Positions 1 through 12,404 of a DNA stretch of 64,000 bases are shown one piece after another. Source of the DNA: Polytrichum commune (lineage: Eukaryota; Streptophyta; Polytrichopsida; Polytrichales; Polytrichaceae); the NCBI GenBank assembly GCA_950295325.1, contig OX485805.1, positions 31,173,501 through 31,237,500 on the forward strand, given 5' to 3'. Under the pieces are notes generated by a model. That model ran no database searches, had not been told where the DNA came from, and was given only the letters and a program-made list of their open reading frames with translations. The translations under genes and the position numbers were made by a program. Position 1 is the first letter of the stretch, and each line of letters opens with the position of its first letter.

Positions 1-1780
1 GTGGTGTCATCGTAGTCATAGTAGTACTGCCAACTGGATACGCTCCAAATCACTTGTGCTGTAAAGGTCGTGCCTTGTTTATGCAACGAGAGTTTATATA
101 TGTATGAATCTATGATCAGCTGTTTTGGATTTCACTGGTGTAACTTGCTCACTTGAATCTTCTCTCCGATTGTACTGATGATTTGTCTCATCCATCTAGT
201 GCATATTTTGAGATACTCCTGCCGAGGAGTTTGTCCGGATCTCTGACATACCTCCGCCACAAAATACTAAACTAGGTTGCACTATAAATATTACATCTTC
301 ATTGTGCATGCAACGAGCAGGGCTACGCCAATAATCTGTTCATATATATACATTGTATCTATTTCTACTCTTATGTTTTTTTCCAATAAAACAATTGCTA
401 TAGTCACGTTATCGAGTAGTGTGGTTATCTGACGTGTAACTACATGGAGTAATTCGATTGCATACCAATTTCAATCTTGGCGTCATAACGTGCTGGTCTG
501 TGACTGTCCAGTGTAGAATATCGACTACTGTAATTCATCGATATACTGAGCTGGACCGATGACGTCGTAATCAAGCTGAAATCCGGCGCAGGATAGACTC
601 ATTCGATACTGAAAGGTACAAATTTGCAATGCAACAGCCACCAGTCGATTCAAACAGGACCTGCCAAAGGGAAGCCGGGTTACGATGTGGCGAGCTTACA
701 AAGTTCAGAATCTCACTTTCTAGATCCACTTGCAATAGGGGCACCAATAATTCTGCAATTAGACAAGTGATTAGACTAGTTCTAGATATTGGAGTGCAGG
801 AAAGATGGCCAAGGGTACAAAAAAACCAAGATGTCCAAAATTGGAGTCCTCAATAAACCCTAGTCCTGGTAAAATTGAAAAAGCACACCTTCTGTCTCGG
901 AACAAATTGCGCACACAATTTCCAGCAGATTTCTAGAGAAAAAGTCTCGGTCACATGATCAATGTCCAAGGACATGGGAGACACTTGCAAACTCTTTACA
1001 ATCGAATCGAAAACTATTTCATGGTAACCACGCAAGATCACGAGGAGGTTCACGAAGAGTTGAGTTCGATGAAATTGGATACTGCTTATCGACAGGATTG
1101 GTCGAAGAAAATTTCTAAATAAATTGATGCTAGAACTCTCAAGATCAGATAACCATAGGAAGAAATACTTGAATATTGGTAGCTGAAACTAGTATCTTCG
1201 CTCTGTGGAAGAGAGCTATCTATGGCAACTTCAATGTGTTATACCATATGCTTCTGATATTCAACCCAAAAGCCACTGCTAATCATTTCTTTGAAAGTGT
1301 ATGTTACGAGGATCTCAAGGATGGCTGTGCATATAAATTCTAAGACTTTATGTGTCACAAAACTGCCTTCTACAACCGTCATCGGATTATTGATAGACTA
1401 TGAGCCTGGTCACACAATTAAATCTCCGAGAGGCATGTGCCAACACATAATGCACGCACCTCTGCTCAGGCACATATCCAGCTAGTGTTCCTTGATAGAA
1501 AACCTGTAAGTTTTGCCAAAACAATTCTTTGGGAGTGCAAGGGCGTCACGTGCACAACTCAAATGTTTGAATTGTTGGTGATACTGTATTGCAATTCAAG
1601 TGCATAAGGCAGAACACAAAACGAATGCTACCACCTGTAAATGGAAGGATCTTCTCGTTAGAATGTACACCACGTCTACCGTAGCAGAAAAACATACCTA
1701 ATCACACTATAACAACACTAAGCATTTCAGGAAGAATCAACTTCTAATTAACGTGGGCCTATTAGATCCCTACAGTCTAA
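1..1780. repeat. Duplicated unit, copy A: 3' flank of the AP2-like gene
   Basis: This stretch aligns by eye with 18,263-19,716 and 22,480-22,669, the same flank in copy B. Shared landmarks include the GAGTTCGATGAAATTGGATACTG block (about 1,063 in A, 19,325 in B) and the ACCACCTGTAAATGG block (about 1,631 and 22,520). It is downstream of a minus-strand gene, so it should hold the 3'UTR and spacer. Only short ORFs are present and they are not conserved in frame between copies. The unit is already under way at base 1 and so extends left of the window. Confidence 0.75.
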
Positions 1781-3658
1781 TCACTTTTGTGAATCATGTG
1801 TCGAAGTTAGACAGGTATAGCTCCGCTTACGAGTAATGTCCGTGCTTTTAAGAACGTCGTTTGCACTTTCCAACTCTAAGATGCGGGAATCCTGCTCCTG
1901 AATTCGAGACTTCATTTGCTGATTTTCAAGTAGTAAATGTTGTTGTTGGCGCTGACACTCTAAGATTAGATTTTCCATCCGCTGCATTCGAGACTGCTGC
2001 TGCTGTTGGTAAATCTGTTGCTGGCTTTCCAACGAAGAACAACGCGTTTCCAAGTGCTGAATTTGAAGTTGCTGACATTGCGATTGCCATTGCAAATACG
2101 TCCTCTGCTGTTCCAACTCCTTCACCTGTCTTTGAATGCTAAAGTCGTCAATAATCATGTTGACTGCTGAGTCGTTAGCCTGATTCTCTTGCAACCGTGT
2201 TTCTGGATGCTGAGGTTCTAAAGGTTGTTCACTAGATTCTCCAGTTCCAATTGTGGCAATGTTGGTTGCCGCCTCGGGCTGTGATCTCGCAATTGACTCA
2301 GGCGGAGTGAAGTTAAATTCGTCACCGCCTACGCCATCACTCGGTGTGTCGTTAAATGTATGATGTTGCATCCCTTCTGTTCCTGGTGCTACATTTAAAC
2401 TATAATTGCTTGAAGATACGGGACGTACTAAGTCACCACCCTGGTCGCAGAGCTGGAATGGATGTGCGTCATCAGCTTGTACCCCACTGCTACCACTTGG
2501 GATAATAACTCTTGCACCGACATCTAGACACTCAGGAAGATCAGGAGGTAACGCATCCCCAGTTAGATGAACCGGCTTGGAATTGAGCTTCACTAGTTTG
2601 TACAATCCAAATTCAGCCTTTGCTCTCTTGGCCCATTCCTTCCTCTGCTCTAGATCGAGGTCCCCCTGCTCCTTATTCATGGTGGGAATATGATAAGTGG
2701 TTCCATCTGGCAGAGGGAGCTCGCCTAATCGAGCGTCTTCGCCAAACCAGAAGGCAAGTATTTGATAACAAGCCTTTGCATCCTCTTCCTGTTCGTAACC
2801 GCCAACAGAGATGTAGTTGTTGGAACCTAGGGGCTTGAAACGGGGCTCGAAGTTGCCATAGTACACCCTCTCCTCCAACGTGTTCATTCTAGATTTGCGG
2901 TACAATCCTGGCGAGGGGCGCTGGTTTGACTCAGGAGCAACCTCTCTAAACTTGATCCAAATGTAGGCACCTTGGAACAGCACAATGGAGATATATATAG
3001 ACCTAAATTCTAACGAACCAGATGAATATAGTTCACCACCACCCCCATCAACCAAATTGATCAAATATTGGTGAACACTTGACAAAAGCAGAACTGCCAA
3101 AATGACGAAGGCATCATAATATACTGCTGCTCTACCAAGAAAAGCTAAAGCAATAGGTATGATGAGACTATCCACTTCCTTCCAATTCTGAGAATTTAGC
3201 GCATTTTGCACAGATAAGCGAAAATTCTCGGACACAGAGAAGTTTGAAAGCTTCATTGTAGATGTGATGATGTAGTCAAGAACTTGTTTGAACTTCAACA
3301 TCAAATATTTCACCTCTTCTACAGAACTTAAAGTTGCAAATAACTGCTTCCTCTCCAATCGCCACTTAGATTTTGTTTGTTTATTCCATGCTGAAAGCCT
3401 TTGCTCGTACATAGCACCGTAAAGTAGCGTTCGTGACTTTTCAAACACTTCGTCTAGAGCATCACGTAAGGGAGGTTGGAGCAACCCGCCCTCTATCTTA
3501 TGTTCTGTACTGTACTGTACTGTAAGATATCTCTGGATTAATAATGTCCTCAAACTCGTCATTAATGTCGAGAGCCTAAACTTTGACTTGTCCTCGAACG
3601 CTTGGGTGATCCTAGACTTTAGGTCCAGAGGGACCGGATTTGGATCTTCCACCTTCAT
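1781..3658 (-). CDS. AP2-like / coiled-coil protein, copy A (625 aa, function unknown)
   Basis: The function is not recognised. Residues about 119-205 are predicted helical and hydrophobic, with two apolar stretches (about 165-200 and 220-237) that could be membrane-associated or buried helices. Residues about 251-306 (GLYRKSR, then YYGNFEPR, NYISVGGYEQEE and AKACYQILAF) resemble a degenerate AP2/ERF fold: a YR start, a glycine-containing strand, then an E-E-A-x-A-Y-type helix. The middle is polar. Residues about 505-605 form a long Gln-rich coiled coil, suggesting oligomerisation. The C-terminus is basic (RKRS). It is a single open exon with an ATG start. The copy B paralogue matches closely from about residue 119 onward but has an unrelated N-terminus. 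AP2-like is an inference from motif spacing; DNA binding is possible but unproven. Confidence 0.6.
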   Translation of the reverse strand: MKVEDPNPVPLDLKSRITQAFEDKSKFRLSTLMTSLRTLLIQRYLTVQYSTEHKIEGGLLQPPLRDALDEVFEKSRTLLYGAMYEQRLSAWNKQTKSKWRLERKQLFATLSSVEEVKYLMLKFKQVLDYIITSTMKLSNFSVSENFRLSVQNALNSQNWKEVDSLIIPIALAFLGRAAVYYDAFVILAVLLLSSVHQYLINLVDGGGGELYSSGSLEFRSIYISIVLFQGAYIWIKFREVAPESNQRPSPGLYRKSRMNTLEERVYYGNFEPRFKPLGSNNYISVGGYEQEEDAKACYQILAFWFGEDARLGELPLPDGTTYHIPTMNKEQGDLDLEQRKEWAKRAKAEFGLYKLVKLNSKPVHLTGDALPPDLPECLDVGARVIIPSGSSGVQADDAHPFQLCDQGGDLVRPVSSSNYSLNVAPGTEGMQHHTFNDTPSDGVGGDEFNFTPPESIARSQPEAATNIATIGTGESSEQPLEPQHPETRLQENQANDSAVNMIIDDFSIQRQVKELEQQRTYLQWQSQCQQLQIQHLETRCSSLESQQQIYQQQQQSRMQRMENLILECQRQQQHLLLENQQMKSRIQEQDSRILELESANDVLKSTDITRKRSYTCLTSTHDSQK

Positions 3659-4550
3659 TCTGGACCAAATATAGCTGAGTGCTAAAGCAATGAAACTCGA
3701 AGCCGGCTCTCAGTGATATTTGGGAGGGATTTCAAAAGGGGATGCGTGACATGGAGGTTTCGTGACAAGGGAACTCTAGGAGATACAGAGTCGACCGCAC
3801 ACATACCCAACCTGCGTCAAACCTTGACAAAGGTATGATTATTTAGCCCAAAGAAGTACGATCGATGACTTTGGCCTCTCTAGACACGCAGAAGAATTGA
3901 AGGAGAATTGGAACATTTCACGAGAAGAGTTACCAATCAAAGGGGGATCAAAGGAAGCTCAGAATGAAGTCCCTAACAAGTACAAGCGCAGAACTGCAAA
4001 ACACAGGGAATCAAAAGCAACATGAAACCCCACGGACTCAGAAGCCTCGCACTGCGCAGGTTGATTATAAAGCCTGGAGATCAGCAGCGGGGGTGGGGAA
4101 GTTGGAGAGTGGAGGTGGTCGTGTGCGAATGGGGAGGTGGAAGTGGAACCTAGGGTGGGAATGTAAAAGCTAGGGTGAAAGTGGGGTCACTGCGGGAAGA
4201 CCTAATTTTATAAGGTAAGGTACATGGTGTCAGAGTCCGGGGAGTTCTGTAGAGAAAACGGCTAATTGCCGAGCTCTCTAGAGGTGGCTCGGATTTTTCA
4301 ATTTTTACCCGGAAGTGGGCCTAGAGAGTGCAAAATTTTATCGGTTGATAGCCCCCATTTCCTAATGTATTTAGGCAATTAGTCGACATTCGTCTTTTCA
4401 TTTATGCAATTTCCGAAAGGTCTAAAGTGGGGTCGGTTTTATATTTTGGTGGTGGATGTGTCATTGTCATTTTTATTTTTTATTTTTTTTCAAGTGTTTA
4501 GGATTAAATAATGTGGGCATTCACTCTTCATTTTTTTTCGTCTAAATAGT
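3659..4550. other. 5' flank of copy A gene; no gene seen
   Basis: Bases 3,690-4,190 match the upstream region of the copy B gene (24,790-25,280) and a third partial copy at about 20,035-20,215. Shared landmarks are CCGGCTCTCAGTG and GACTTTGGCCTCTC. This conserved block is the likely promoter and 5'UTR. The remainder is AT-rich and featureless. Confidence 0.6.
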
Positions 4551-4604
4551 ATCCTTAGCAGGAGTTGAACCTGGCAAAGCCCCTACCATATTAGGGCTAA
4601 GGAT
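4551..4604 (-). ncRNA. tRNA-like hairpin lacking a D-arm, copy 1
   Basis: Read on the minus strand, an 8 bp acceptor-like stem (ATCCTTAG/CTAAGGAT) encloses an anticodon-like stem (CCCTA/TAGGG) and a T-arm-like hairpin (CAGG-TTCAACT-CCTG) with a Pol III B-box-like GGTTCAANTCC. No D-arm or A-box is seen and there are only 54 nt. A second copy at 55,175-55,231 keeps every stem with compensatory changes. It is probably a tRNA relic, a SINE head or a D-armless tRNA-like RNA; expression is unknown. Confidence 0.4.
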
Positions 4605-7600
4605 TTAGCCTTCGGAAAATACAAGCACCACAAAAGGGTCCAAGTATTATCCGGAGGCTAGTTAGTATTGAAAAATCACGAAATTTGCATACCATTGCCG
4701 TTAGTATCAATTGCCCCAAACAAACAAGACACATCACTCACACTCACTGTATTAGGAGAATTCAAATAAGAAGAAGGATTAGCATACAAAAAACGGTACT
4801 TACTGTCCTTCTTCCAAAGTGGGATAGTGTCACCAATTATGTCATCTACCTCCTCATCTGTGGCGGGAAGCAAGTAACTCTAAACCACAAGCCAACAAGG
4901 CATAGTCTCCAATTATGCATAGTATTGAAAAAATTACCTAAAATATATATATTTGGTCGACTGCCCGCCATGAAAATAAATTTTTAATCGGTAATTTGCC
5001 GAGGATACTCTAGGGTAGCTTGCCTTAATGCTGGCATTTTTTTTTTCTAATCGGCCCATTTCCGTAAACCTTGATTTTCCTAAGGAACCCCTTCCTAAAC
5101 TTTCCAATTGCATTCGGAAATTCTCAAAATCAACCGGCTAGCTTGTAACTAACTACTGGCACTACCCGTTCATTGCATGGTGTTAGTCGGTACGTTTTTC
5201 TTGCTCTCTATCTCCTATTGATAAAATTTACGTCTTCAAATTTATGTCGCTTTTAACAAATCTATGAAGATTCAAGAAACATCAACAAAAATAAGATTGA
5301 AGAGCAGACGTTCCCTAGTTTGGAGTTTGGTTATGGTTATCAGTAATGCATGATTGTTGGTTCCTTACATGAATACAAACTAGGTTCTACCAACTGTGTT
5401 CAGTATTGAGTGTGGAGGAGTTGATAAAGATGTGGTATGATTTCCTCTAGACAAGTATCTTTTTGGTGTTTATCGAGAAGAAGTCTATGGGCGATGAAAG
5501 CAGCTTATGGCTTCTGGTGAGGCCACGTTGCCTGTGCTTTCTCGACCATCGGATTTGACCGATGTAACCCTCCTCCCTTGATCTCCTCCATTCCTGCCAC
5601 CACTCATCCACTGCTTGAAACCACAATACGATCCAAGTGAAGGGTTAAACACACCTAAGCTAGCCACACACCACTTAACAATAGGTGTTTGGTCAAATCA
5701 AATTGCCATGTAGGCCTGCTAACCTTATAGTACAATGCCATAGTTTGAATTGATTGGGCCTTTATTTTTGGCCGTACTTTCCCACATAAGGTAGATGAGG
5801 CTAATTTGGTGGCCTTCCTAAGTCGGACACATGTAGCAAAGGCACCTATTTCCAATCAAGACCCCATCATCAATTTATAAGGAGTCGGAATTTTGATAAA
5901 GTTGAAGTTGAATTTCAATTAGGCCAAAACCAATTGTGCCATGACACATGTACTAGTTTTGAGTGCTAAAGTGAGGAGGAATGAGCGGTTATGCCAGACT
6001 CTAGACATTGGTAATATGTTTAACTTTTGCTTCCGAAATTCATAGAAATTTCAATTCAAGGAATAAAACTACCAAGAAAATTTGCAGTCCTCATGATTCC
6101 TATCTTCTTATACAAGAAAAATTTGCACCACCTTATGCTTCTCCAAATCTAGCACAAAATCTCTTAAGTGATCAGTTATGGGCGTCTCTACTTTAATATA
6201 TAGTGATTTAGCCGCCGCCTAAATGATATGTGGGTTAGTTACCTTGCAAAAGTCAAACTACACCCACCATCCTCCGTACGGGTACTATCCACCAAGCTAT
6301 GACACGCTTGATTTTTGTGCCCGATGTGGGAAAATTATGAGGCAATATGTGGCTATGAGGTGCCGACCAACTTGTATTGTGGGTGTTCTATAATGAAAAA
6401 ACAATTTGGCAACATTTTTTCTTACACATGATTGCTTTAGAGACATGACACATTCAATATTGGCAATGAACTTGGCCCATGTAGTATCTGCTAATGAAGT
6501 TGTCCACTTACACAACATTGAATGATCAAAAGTTCCCCCCTATGACACCACATTGGGAAGTAGAGAAATTTTGATTCCGGAGCCTAGATCAAAACCTTTC
6601 TCAATTCTGATTTCAACAATTTCAAAGTCATTGGTCATCATTTGCAGTGGCTGGCATGCTCGAATCCGTTGGCTAGATGATTCCACAAAGTTGGAAGTGT
6701 CCACATTAGCCTTGTCTACCTTAGCAACATTAAACATATACATGGAAAACTATTTAATGTATTACAAAAGTATTATGAATTCAGTGCTTTGCAATGGTGG
6801 GTCACCCCACCTCTTTGGGGGATTTGAGAAGATGTGAAATTTCTACCAATGGAGTGACTCTTGTTAATGATTTAGTTGGAAGACATCAAACCTCAATTTT
6901 CATAATAAATGTTGTAGGCATTAGATATGTAAGTTACTTGTGGTGCTTTTGATGGTGGTTTTATCCTTTGTGAGATTTGGAAACCCACCTCCATCGTGAA
7001 GCTAATACTCTCATGATTAGTAAGCAAATCATTATGTATAATGCCCTTGACCATCTTATTGGCTCCACTCTATGGAAGATCAAGCAACAGCTCAACGGCA
7101 TATTGAGTCTTAGTTGGGTTGGTTTGAGGCTTGTTGCACTTTCGTCTAGTCATCAAAAACTTCTAGAGGCAAAATTACTACATTAAAATGATTGAATGTT
7201 GAACTGATATCGTTCATTCAAATAATGTCGTGATAATTACAATACTATGTTACTCTCTTTCATCTTGTGTCGCATTACACTATTTCTAAACAAAATGTCA
7301 CATAAGATTAACACATATTATGTGATTATAAAATCACATATTATACACCACTAGGTGTAATAGTTACACTATATAGCACGTTTGGGAAGTATGTGATGGT
7401 TGTATGGAGGCCATTGATTTAAAGGCAATGAGTTTGGTCATACTAATATGACTCTAGCATTGCCTTTAATGACTTATCTTAACTTAGTGCTTTCACTTTC
7501 CTTTCTCTAATTTGAATTATGTAGTCTAGCCTTTGCTTGTGCTTTCATGCATGTCCAGAGACCTATTGTGCAAAGTCTACCTTCATGTCATTTCTTGGCT

Positions 7601-7690
7601 TCTGGAAATCAATATATAACAAGTGTTCATTCTCAAATAATGTGGAGTGCTCACAACTTAGAGCTCATTCAAATCATTATTTTCTTTGCA
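4605..7690. other. AT-rich spacer; no supportable gene
   Basis: Only short ORFs with no recognisable motif are present, on both strands. Two adjoining minus-strand ORFs near 6,297-6,743 might be a decayed mobile-element gene, but no domain can be named. I see nothing else to annotate. Confidence 0.5.
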
Positions 7691-9870
7691 ATTGTTTGAG
7701 AAATTTTTGGCTTCCTCAAAATAGGTCCCATTTACAAATGTGTTGCCCTCCTCAACAAAAGATTCGATGCAAATCCATTAGGAAGGCATACATATATGTT
7801 GAACATATGTCACAATCTCCCCAAAGGGATTCCCAAAGGGTGAATAATCTATTTTGTTTCGAAACACCCTATACTACTATCGGTTGTTCAATGGTGGTTG
7901 AAAATATATTATCTTGTATTTGCAAGAAGGGTTGTGGCACACTACGGGGTTATGTGTAGTTTGGACAAATTAAACCACATAATTGACAAGAAGACAACTC
8001 ATAAAATATAATCTTATATCAACTTGATTTGAACTTGCATCTTATCAAGAGGTAACAATGCTTTGATTATTGTAGTGATGGATTGCTATGTGGACACCTT
8101 TAGTCACAACAAAAGGAGGTGTTCTACTCCAACATTCAGTCTCATGATAGCTAGGATTTTCAAAAAACAAGATATTGGGTTGAACTCCATGTTTCATCAA
8201 TCCACAACAACTAATCACTTTAAGTGTCTCAAAAATTTTTGTGGGTCCTTGGAGGTACCTAATTATAGAAACACCTAACCTATCATTTTCCTCATAATTC
8301 TTCAAATTATACTAGATGTCAACCTTCATTCATTAAAAATTTATGTGACATCTAGAATATTAAAAATAAATTGTCCATAAACCCTCAAATTGCTGAAATT
8401 GGAGCGCCTTTAATTGATTAGGTAACCAAATTAGGCACATCTACCTTAGGTGCTATGAAACATCACACTATTTTGAACAATCACCTTTGCTCCACCCCAA
8501 GAACACCCTCCCACTTCCACCCTCCCCTATGTTGGTTGATGATGCTCCCCCTTACACATGAAGCTCCACCCCCACCTCCAACCTTGAGCTCCATCCTCCA
8601 CATCTCCCTCCACCCTTGAGTTCTCTCGACCCCCCCCCCTTTTCTCTCTCTCTAAGGTAGACAACCCTTATTTGGTTATCTTTATTTTATTAGGACACCT
8701 ATATTTGAGTAGTATGTGGTTTGGCGCAACTCCAAGACTGGGTATCAAAATGACATGTTTTAAAGAGATTGGATTATGTGTTCAAAATACGATAATCATT
8801 CTAGGTTCAATAGTCAACCTAATGGGGGGGGACCTATACGATCATGTAATATACATGAAATCTTCACTTTGATAATGAATAAGATATTCATATGAGCTCC
8901 AAGAATCGTGAGGAAAGTGGCTATGGCCTTGATATGATTTGCTAACCATCTTGTGCTAATTGTGTGTTTCATATCCTAGGATAAGCAAGCTAGACAGAAA
9001 AAATAACCATTTAAGACCCATCTACCTTACCTCATTTCCACCCTTCCCTCATGGTAATTCATAAAAAAATGGCATCTACAAGACACTCGCAATGTATCAT
9101 TGCCCACATTTGTTCATTGCTACCTTCCCACTTCGGCTCAACTCAGCTAATTACCAAATTGAAGAATCATATTCCGAGCACACAATCCAATATCTTTAAA
9201 ACATATGTCAACTTTTAACATTCACTCTTGTAGGCCCACCACTCATATATATTAGGTATGAGATTAATAAAAAAAAGGTAACCAAATAAGGGTTGTCTAC
9301 CTTAGGTGTTACAAAACATCACCCAAGTTTGAACAACCACCTTTGCAAAATGCTCCACTCCATGATCATGCTCATATCAACTCACCAAAACCTCCACGGA
9401 GAGCGGGAATTATCGTATAAGGGCGTACCTCTCATTCATCCAACATAAAAACCTTGAAATAGTATGCAATCCCATAGATCTTTTTAAAAATGGATTTGAC
9501 ACCAAAATTTGCTTTAAAGACCCCGAATTAATCAATTTGAAATGGATCAGCAACAAATCTATAGAGAGTCAAGTTTTTATGTTGGGTGGATGAAAAATAC
9601 GCTTGTATAGATAATTCCCTCTCTCTCACTTCCATCCTCCCCTCCCCTCCCCTCCCCTCCGCCTCCGAAGTTTGTTGATATTGCTCTCCCCTTGCTCTCA
9701 CCATCCATATGAGCTCCACCGTTGAGCTCCACCCCCGCCTCTACCCTTGATTTCTCTCCACTTCTTCACCCCTCCCTCTCCACCCTTTCCTCACCAATTT
9801 TTGTATCAAATGGCATAGAGTACTCCACTCCCAACGTATCGTTGTTCACATTTGTTCATTGTTAATAGTT
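7690..9870. repeat. 2.2 kb dispersed repeat, copy 1
   Basis: This segment aligns in the same order and orientation with about 14,010-16,300. Shared blocks include TTTACAAATGTGTTGC, AGGTAACCAAATTAGGCAC, and the CT-rich stretch before GGTAGACAA. The copies differ by many substitutions and small indels, so the duplication is old. A long-terminal-inverted-repeat element lies inside each copy. Part of the family recurs near 56,040-56,100 (CTCTCGTTCATCCAACATA). No coding sequence is supported. Confidence 0.7.
8653..9304. mobile_element. Long-TIR (foldback-like) element, copy 1
   Basis: The ends are inverted: TAAGGTAGACAACCC at the left and GGGTTGTCTACCTTA at the right. The similarity continues inward for roughly 150 bp (for example TTTTAAAGAGATTGGATTATGTG against the reverse complement of the right arm). 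It is about 652 bp with no transposase ORF, so a non-autonomous element. A further isolated end with the same motif lies near 8,420-8,446. No target duplication was identified. Confidence 0.55.
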
Positions 9871-11165
9871 TCCTACTTTGAAATTGAAACTGAGAACAAC
9901 CTTTCCCTAGGGTTTTGGGATATAAAATAGGAGAGACATTAAAGGAGGGTGATATTACAGAGGTTAGGGTTATGGAATGATTGTCATATTTTGAGCATAT
10001 AATCCAAGCTCTCTTAAACATATGTCTTTTTGGTAACTATCTAACGAGCCACATCTAACCACATGCCGCTCAAATATAGGTACCAATGAAAACTAATTAC
10101 AAAATCATGCATGTTTACCTTACCAATGTTAATCGGACACTTTTTCCCTCTACACCCACTTCTCGAAGAATAAGGTGCACGGCCATTTCTTTGGTCATTT
10201 ATCTTGATCATACACCTATATTTGAGTGGTGTATTGTGATTAGATTAGATCTAAGAACCAAACCCGACAGGAGATGTGTTCAAAAGAGATTGGACTATAT
10301 GCTCAAATTTTATCAACCATTCTACACTCAAGAGGCAACACAATTGGGGGACCTAGGTAATCACTCAAATAATTAGCACACATGCACTTTCAATATTCAT
10401 CACCAAAACGAGAGAAGTCTATTTTGGTCATGCTTCATCATAGATTTGCATGCAACACAAGTTCCGTTGCGTTAACCTAATCAGTAGAAGTTGGAGGACA
10501 TGAAAATCAAGCCACTTACCACCCACATACTTTACAAAAGTCGCAATTAGTGCAAGATGATTAGCAAATTCAAACCATGTCCATAGCCATTTTCCTCAAA
10601 AATATTTGAGCTCATAGCATGTATATTTTGTTTATTCTCTCATTAAATGGTCATATAGGTCCCATCCAATAACGTTGACTATTGATCTTAGAATGGTTGA
10701 TGTATTTTGAGCAAGTTACTAGTCCAATCTCTCTGAACACAGGTATTTTTGGTGTATGCTCTTAGCTAGGAAAGCTATCACAATGACATAAAATACCACA
10801 TGACACTAAATATCATCATATTTAATGTAGTAGAAAACATGATCTTGGAAAGCAATTGCCATTTGATACGGGTGGTCATTGCAACATGACCTTTTTTACA
10901 TGTGCTGAATTCTATCTACAATTGTCATATATTTGACTTGACATGTAAATGATGTCATGTTGCATTAGCCACCCAGTCAAATGGCAAGTATGTTCTAGGC
11001 CCCACAATCCTATTGGTGAGGACACATGCTCCTTGAAGAAAGAGAATTGTCTTTTGATAATGAATAAGATATTCATACGGGTTTCGATAATTTTGAGATT
11101 TTTTTTTATCATTTGCCTTATTGATAAGGTAAGAGCCTTGAAGGGACACTTGAAGGGACAAAATC
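9871..11165. other. AT-rich spacer with decayed arms of the long-TIR family
   Basis: Bases about 10,020-10,340 and 10,530-10,770 carry degenerate pieces of the arms seen in the 8,653-9,304 element, for example ATATTTGAGTGGTGTATTG and GTTGACTATTGATCTTAGAATGG, partly in opposite orientation. No gene is visible. Confidence 0.4.
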
Positions 11166-11455
11166 AACAAACATTTGACCCCCTACACCTTCAATAAAAT
11201 CCAACCCCACAAAGACAAAGCTTTTGGGGTTCAAAATATGCCTCAAACATTCAAAATCAACACATATTTGACCTCACACCTTCCAAAGACCAAAACCCAC
11301 AAAAATAAAGCTCTTAGGCTTCAAAATATGCATGAACATTTGAACATCAATACATATTTGTTGTCTTACACCTCCAAAAAACCAAACTCCACAAAATAAT
11401 TGCACTAGAGCTTCAAAATATGCATCAAACATTCTACATCAACAAATAAAACAAA
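11165..11455. repeat. Three-copy tandem repeat, period about 88-93 bp
   Basis: The motif TTCAAAATATGC recurs near 11,231, 11,319 and 11,412. Each copy is followed by a similar run on (M)ACATTCAACATCAACA-type sequence and preceded by CCAAAnCCCACAAA. Spacing is close to 90 bp and divergence is moderate. It is AT-rich and non-coding. Confidence 0.55.
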
Positions 11456-12400
11456 CACAATTACCTTGAAGATGGTCACTACGACCAAGAGCACCAAAAA
11501 CATGTGTATCAAGGGGAAGAGGGAAGGGAGATAGATGATGGCAATGACGTTTAAGTTTTAAGGTTTAGGGTTTAGATGTTGAAGTTATTTTTAATAGGCC
11601 CACAACATAGGATGCCACTCAAGGAGAGGTGGCGTCCACAAAAGAAGAAAGTTAGCAAAGTCTTGAAAAACGGATGTGCGAGGTGTGACAACCATACCCA
11701 GAAATGATGGACGACAATACACACATGGCAACCACCAAGACCAATACAAATTGCAAACATGGAATGGCAACCTGCAAATCACCCTCCACCAAATAAGTGT
11801 ACCCAACCCACAAAAGGCTATTAAAGTGCTACTGAAGTGCTATGGAAATGCCTAGACAAAAATGTTGAAATTGCAACCAAATCATCTAAAACCCAAGTCA
11901 AACCTGAAATGGGTTGTCATCACCCACATTCCAACAAAATCGACAGTCAAAATGGCGGTTGTAATCAAAATGGCAGTGGACATGGCCGCTACTAGCATCA
12001 TGGCAGATGGTTGATTTGGACACGATTTAGTCTAGTGCTAATGACACTTCTTATGAATAAGTGTACAAATATTGTCATGGATGATGGATGTTAAGTTTAT
12101 CCATTGGCCAAGATCCTACCTACTCTTGTGGTTTGGATGAGATTGTCCAACTTTTTGATGAATACTGATTACATATAAGGTTTTGTCACAATTGCTAATT
12201 GCGGATGTCATACATTGTGAGAGCAACAAGTTTGACGTAAAAGACATGTCAATATTGCATCTATCCATGTTGCAAGTCTAGGACGTGCTATCTTATTCCC
12301 TAAACATAACCATTGAAGAGTGAAATGAGCATTTCGGACCTTGTACAATTGCTAGCCCACGGACTTTTTGGGCTAGTAGCTAACCCAATAGCTAAGTGTT
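11456..12400. other. Spacer; no gene seen
   Basis: Short overlapping ORFs only. A TTTAGGGTTTAG run near 11,564 is too short to count as a telomeric tract. Confidence 0.4.
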
Positions 12401-12404
12401 ATGA

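Noticed and set aside
7537-7959. 140-codon plus-strand ORF
   Set aside because: It lies across the edge of a dispersed repeat and loses its frame in the second copy (near 14,010-14,290). No motif.
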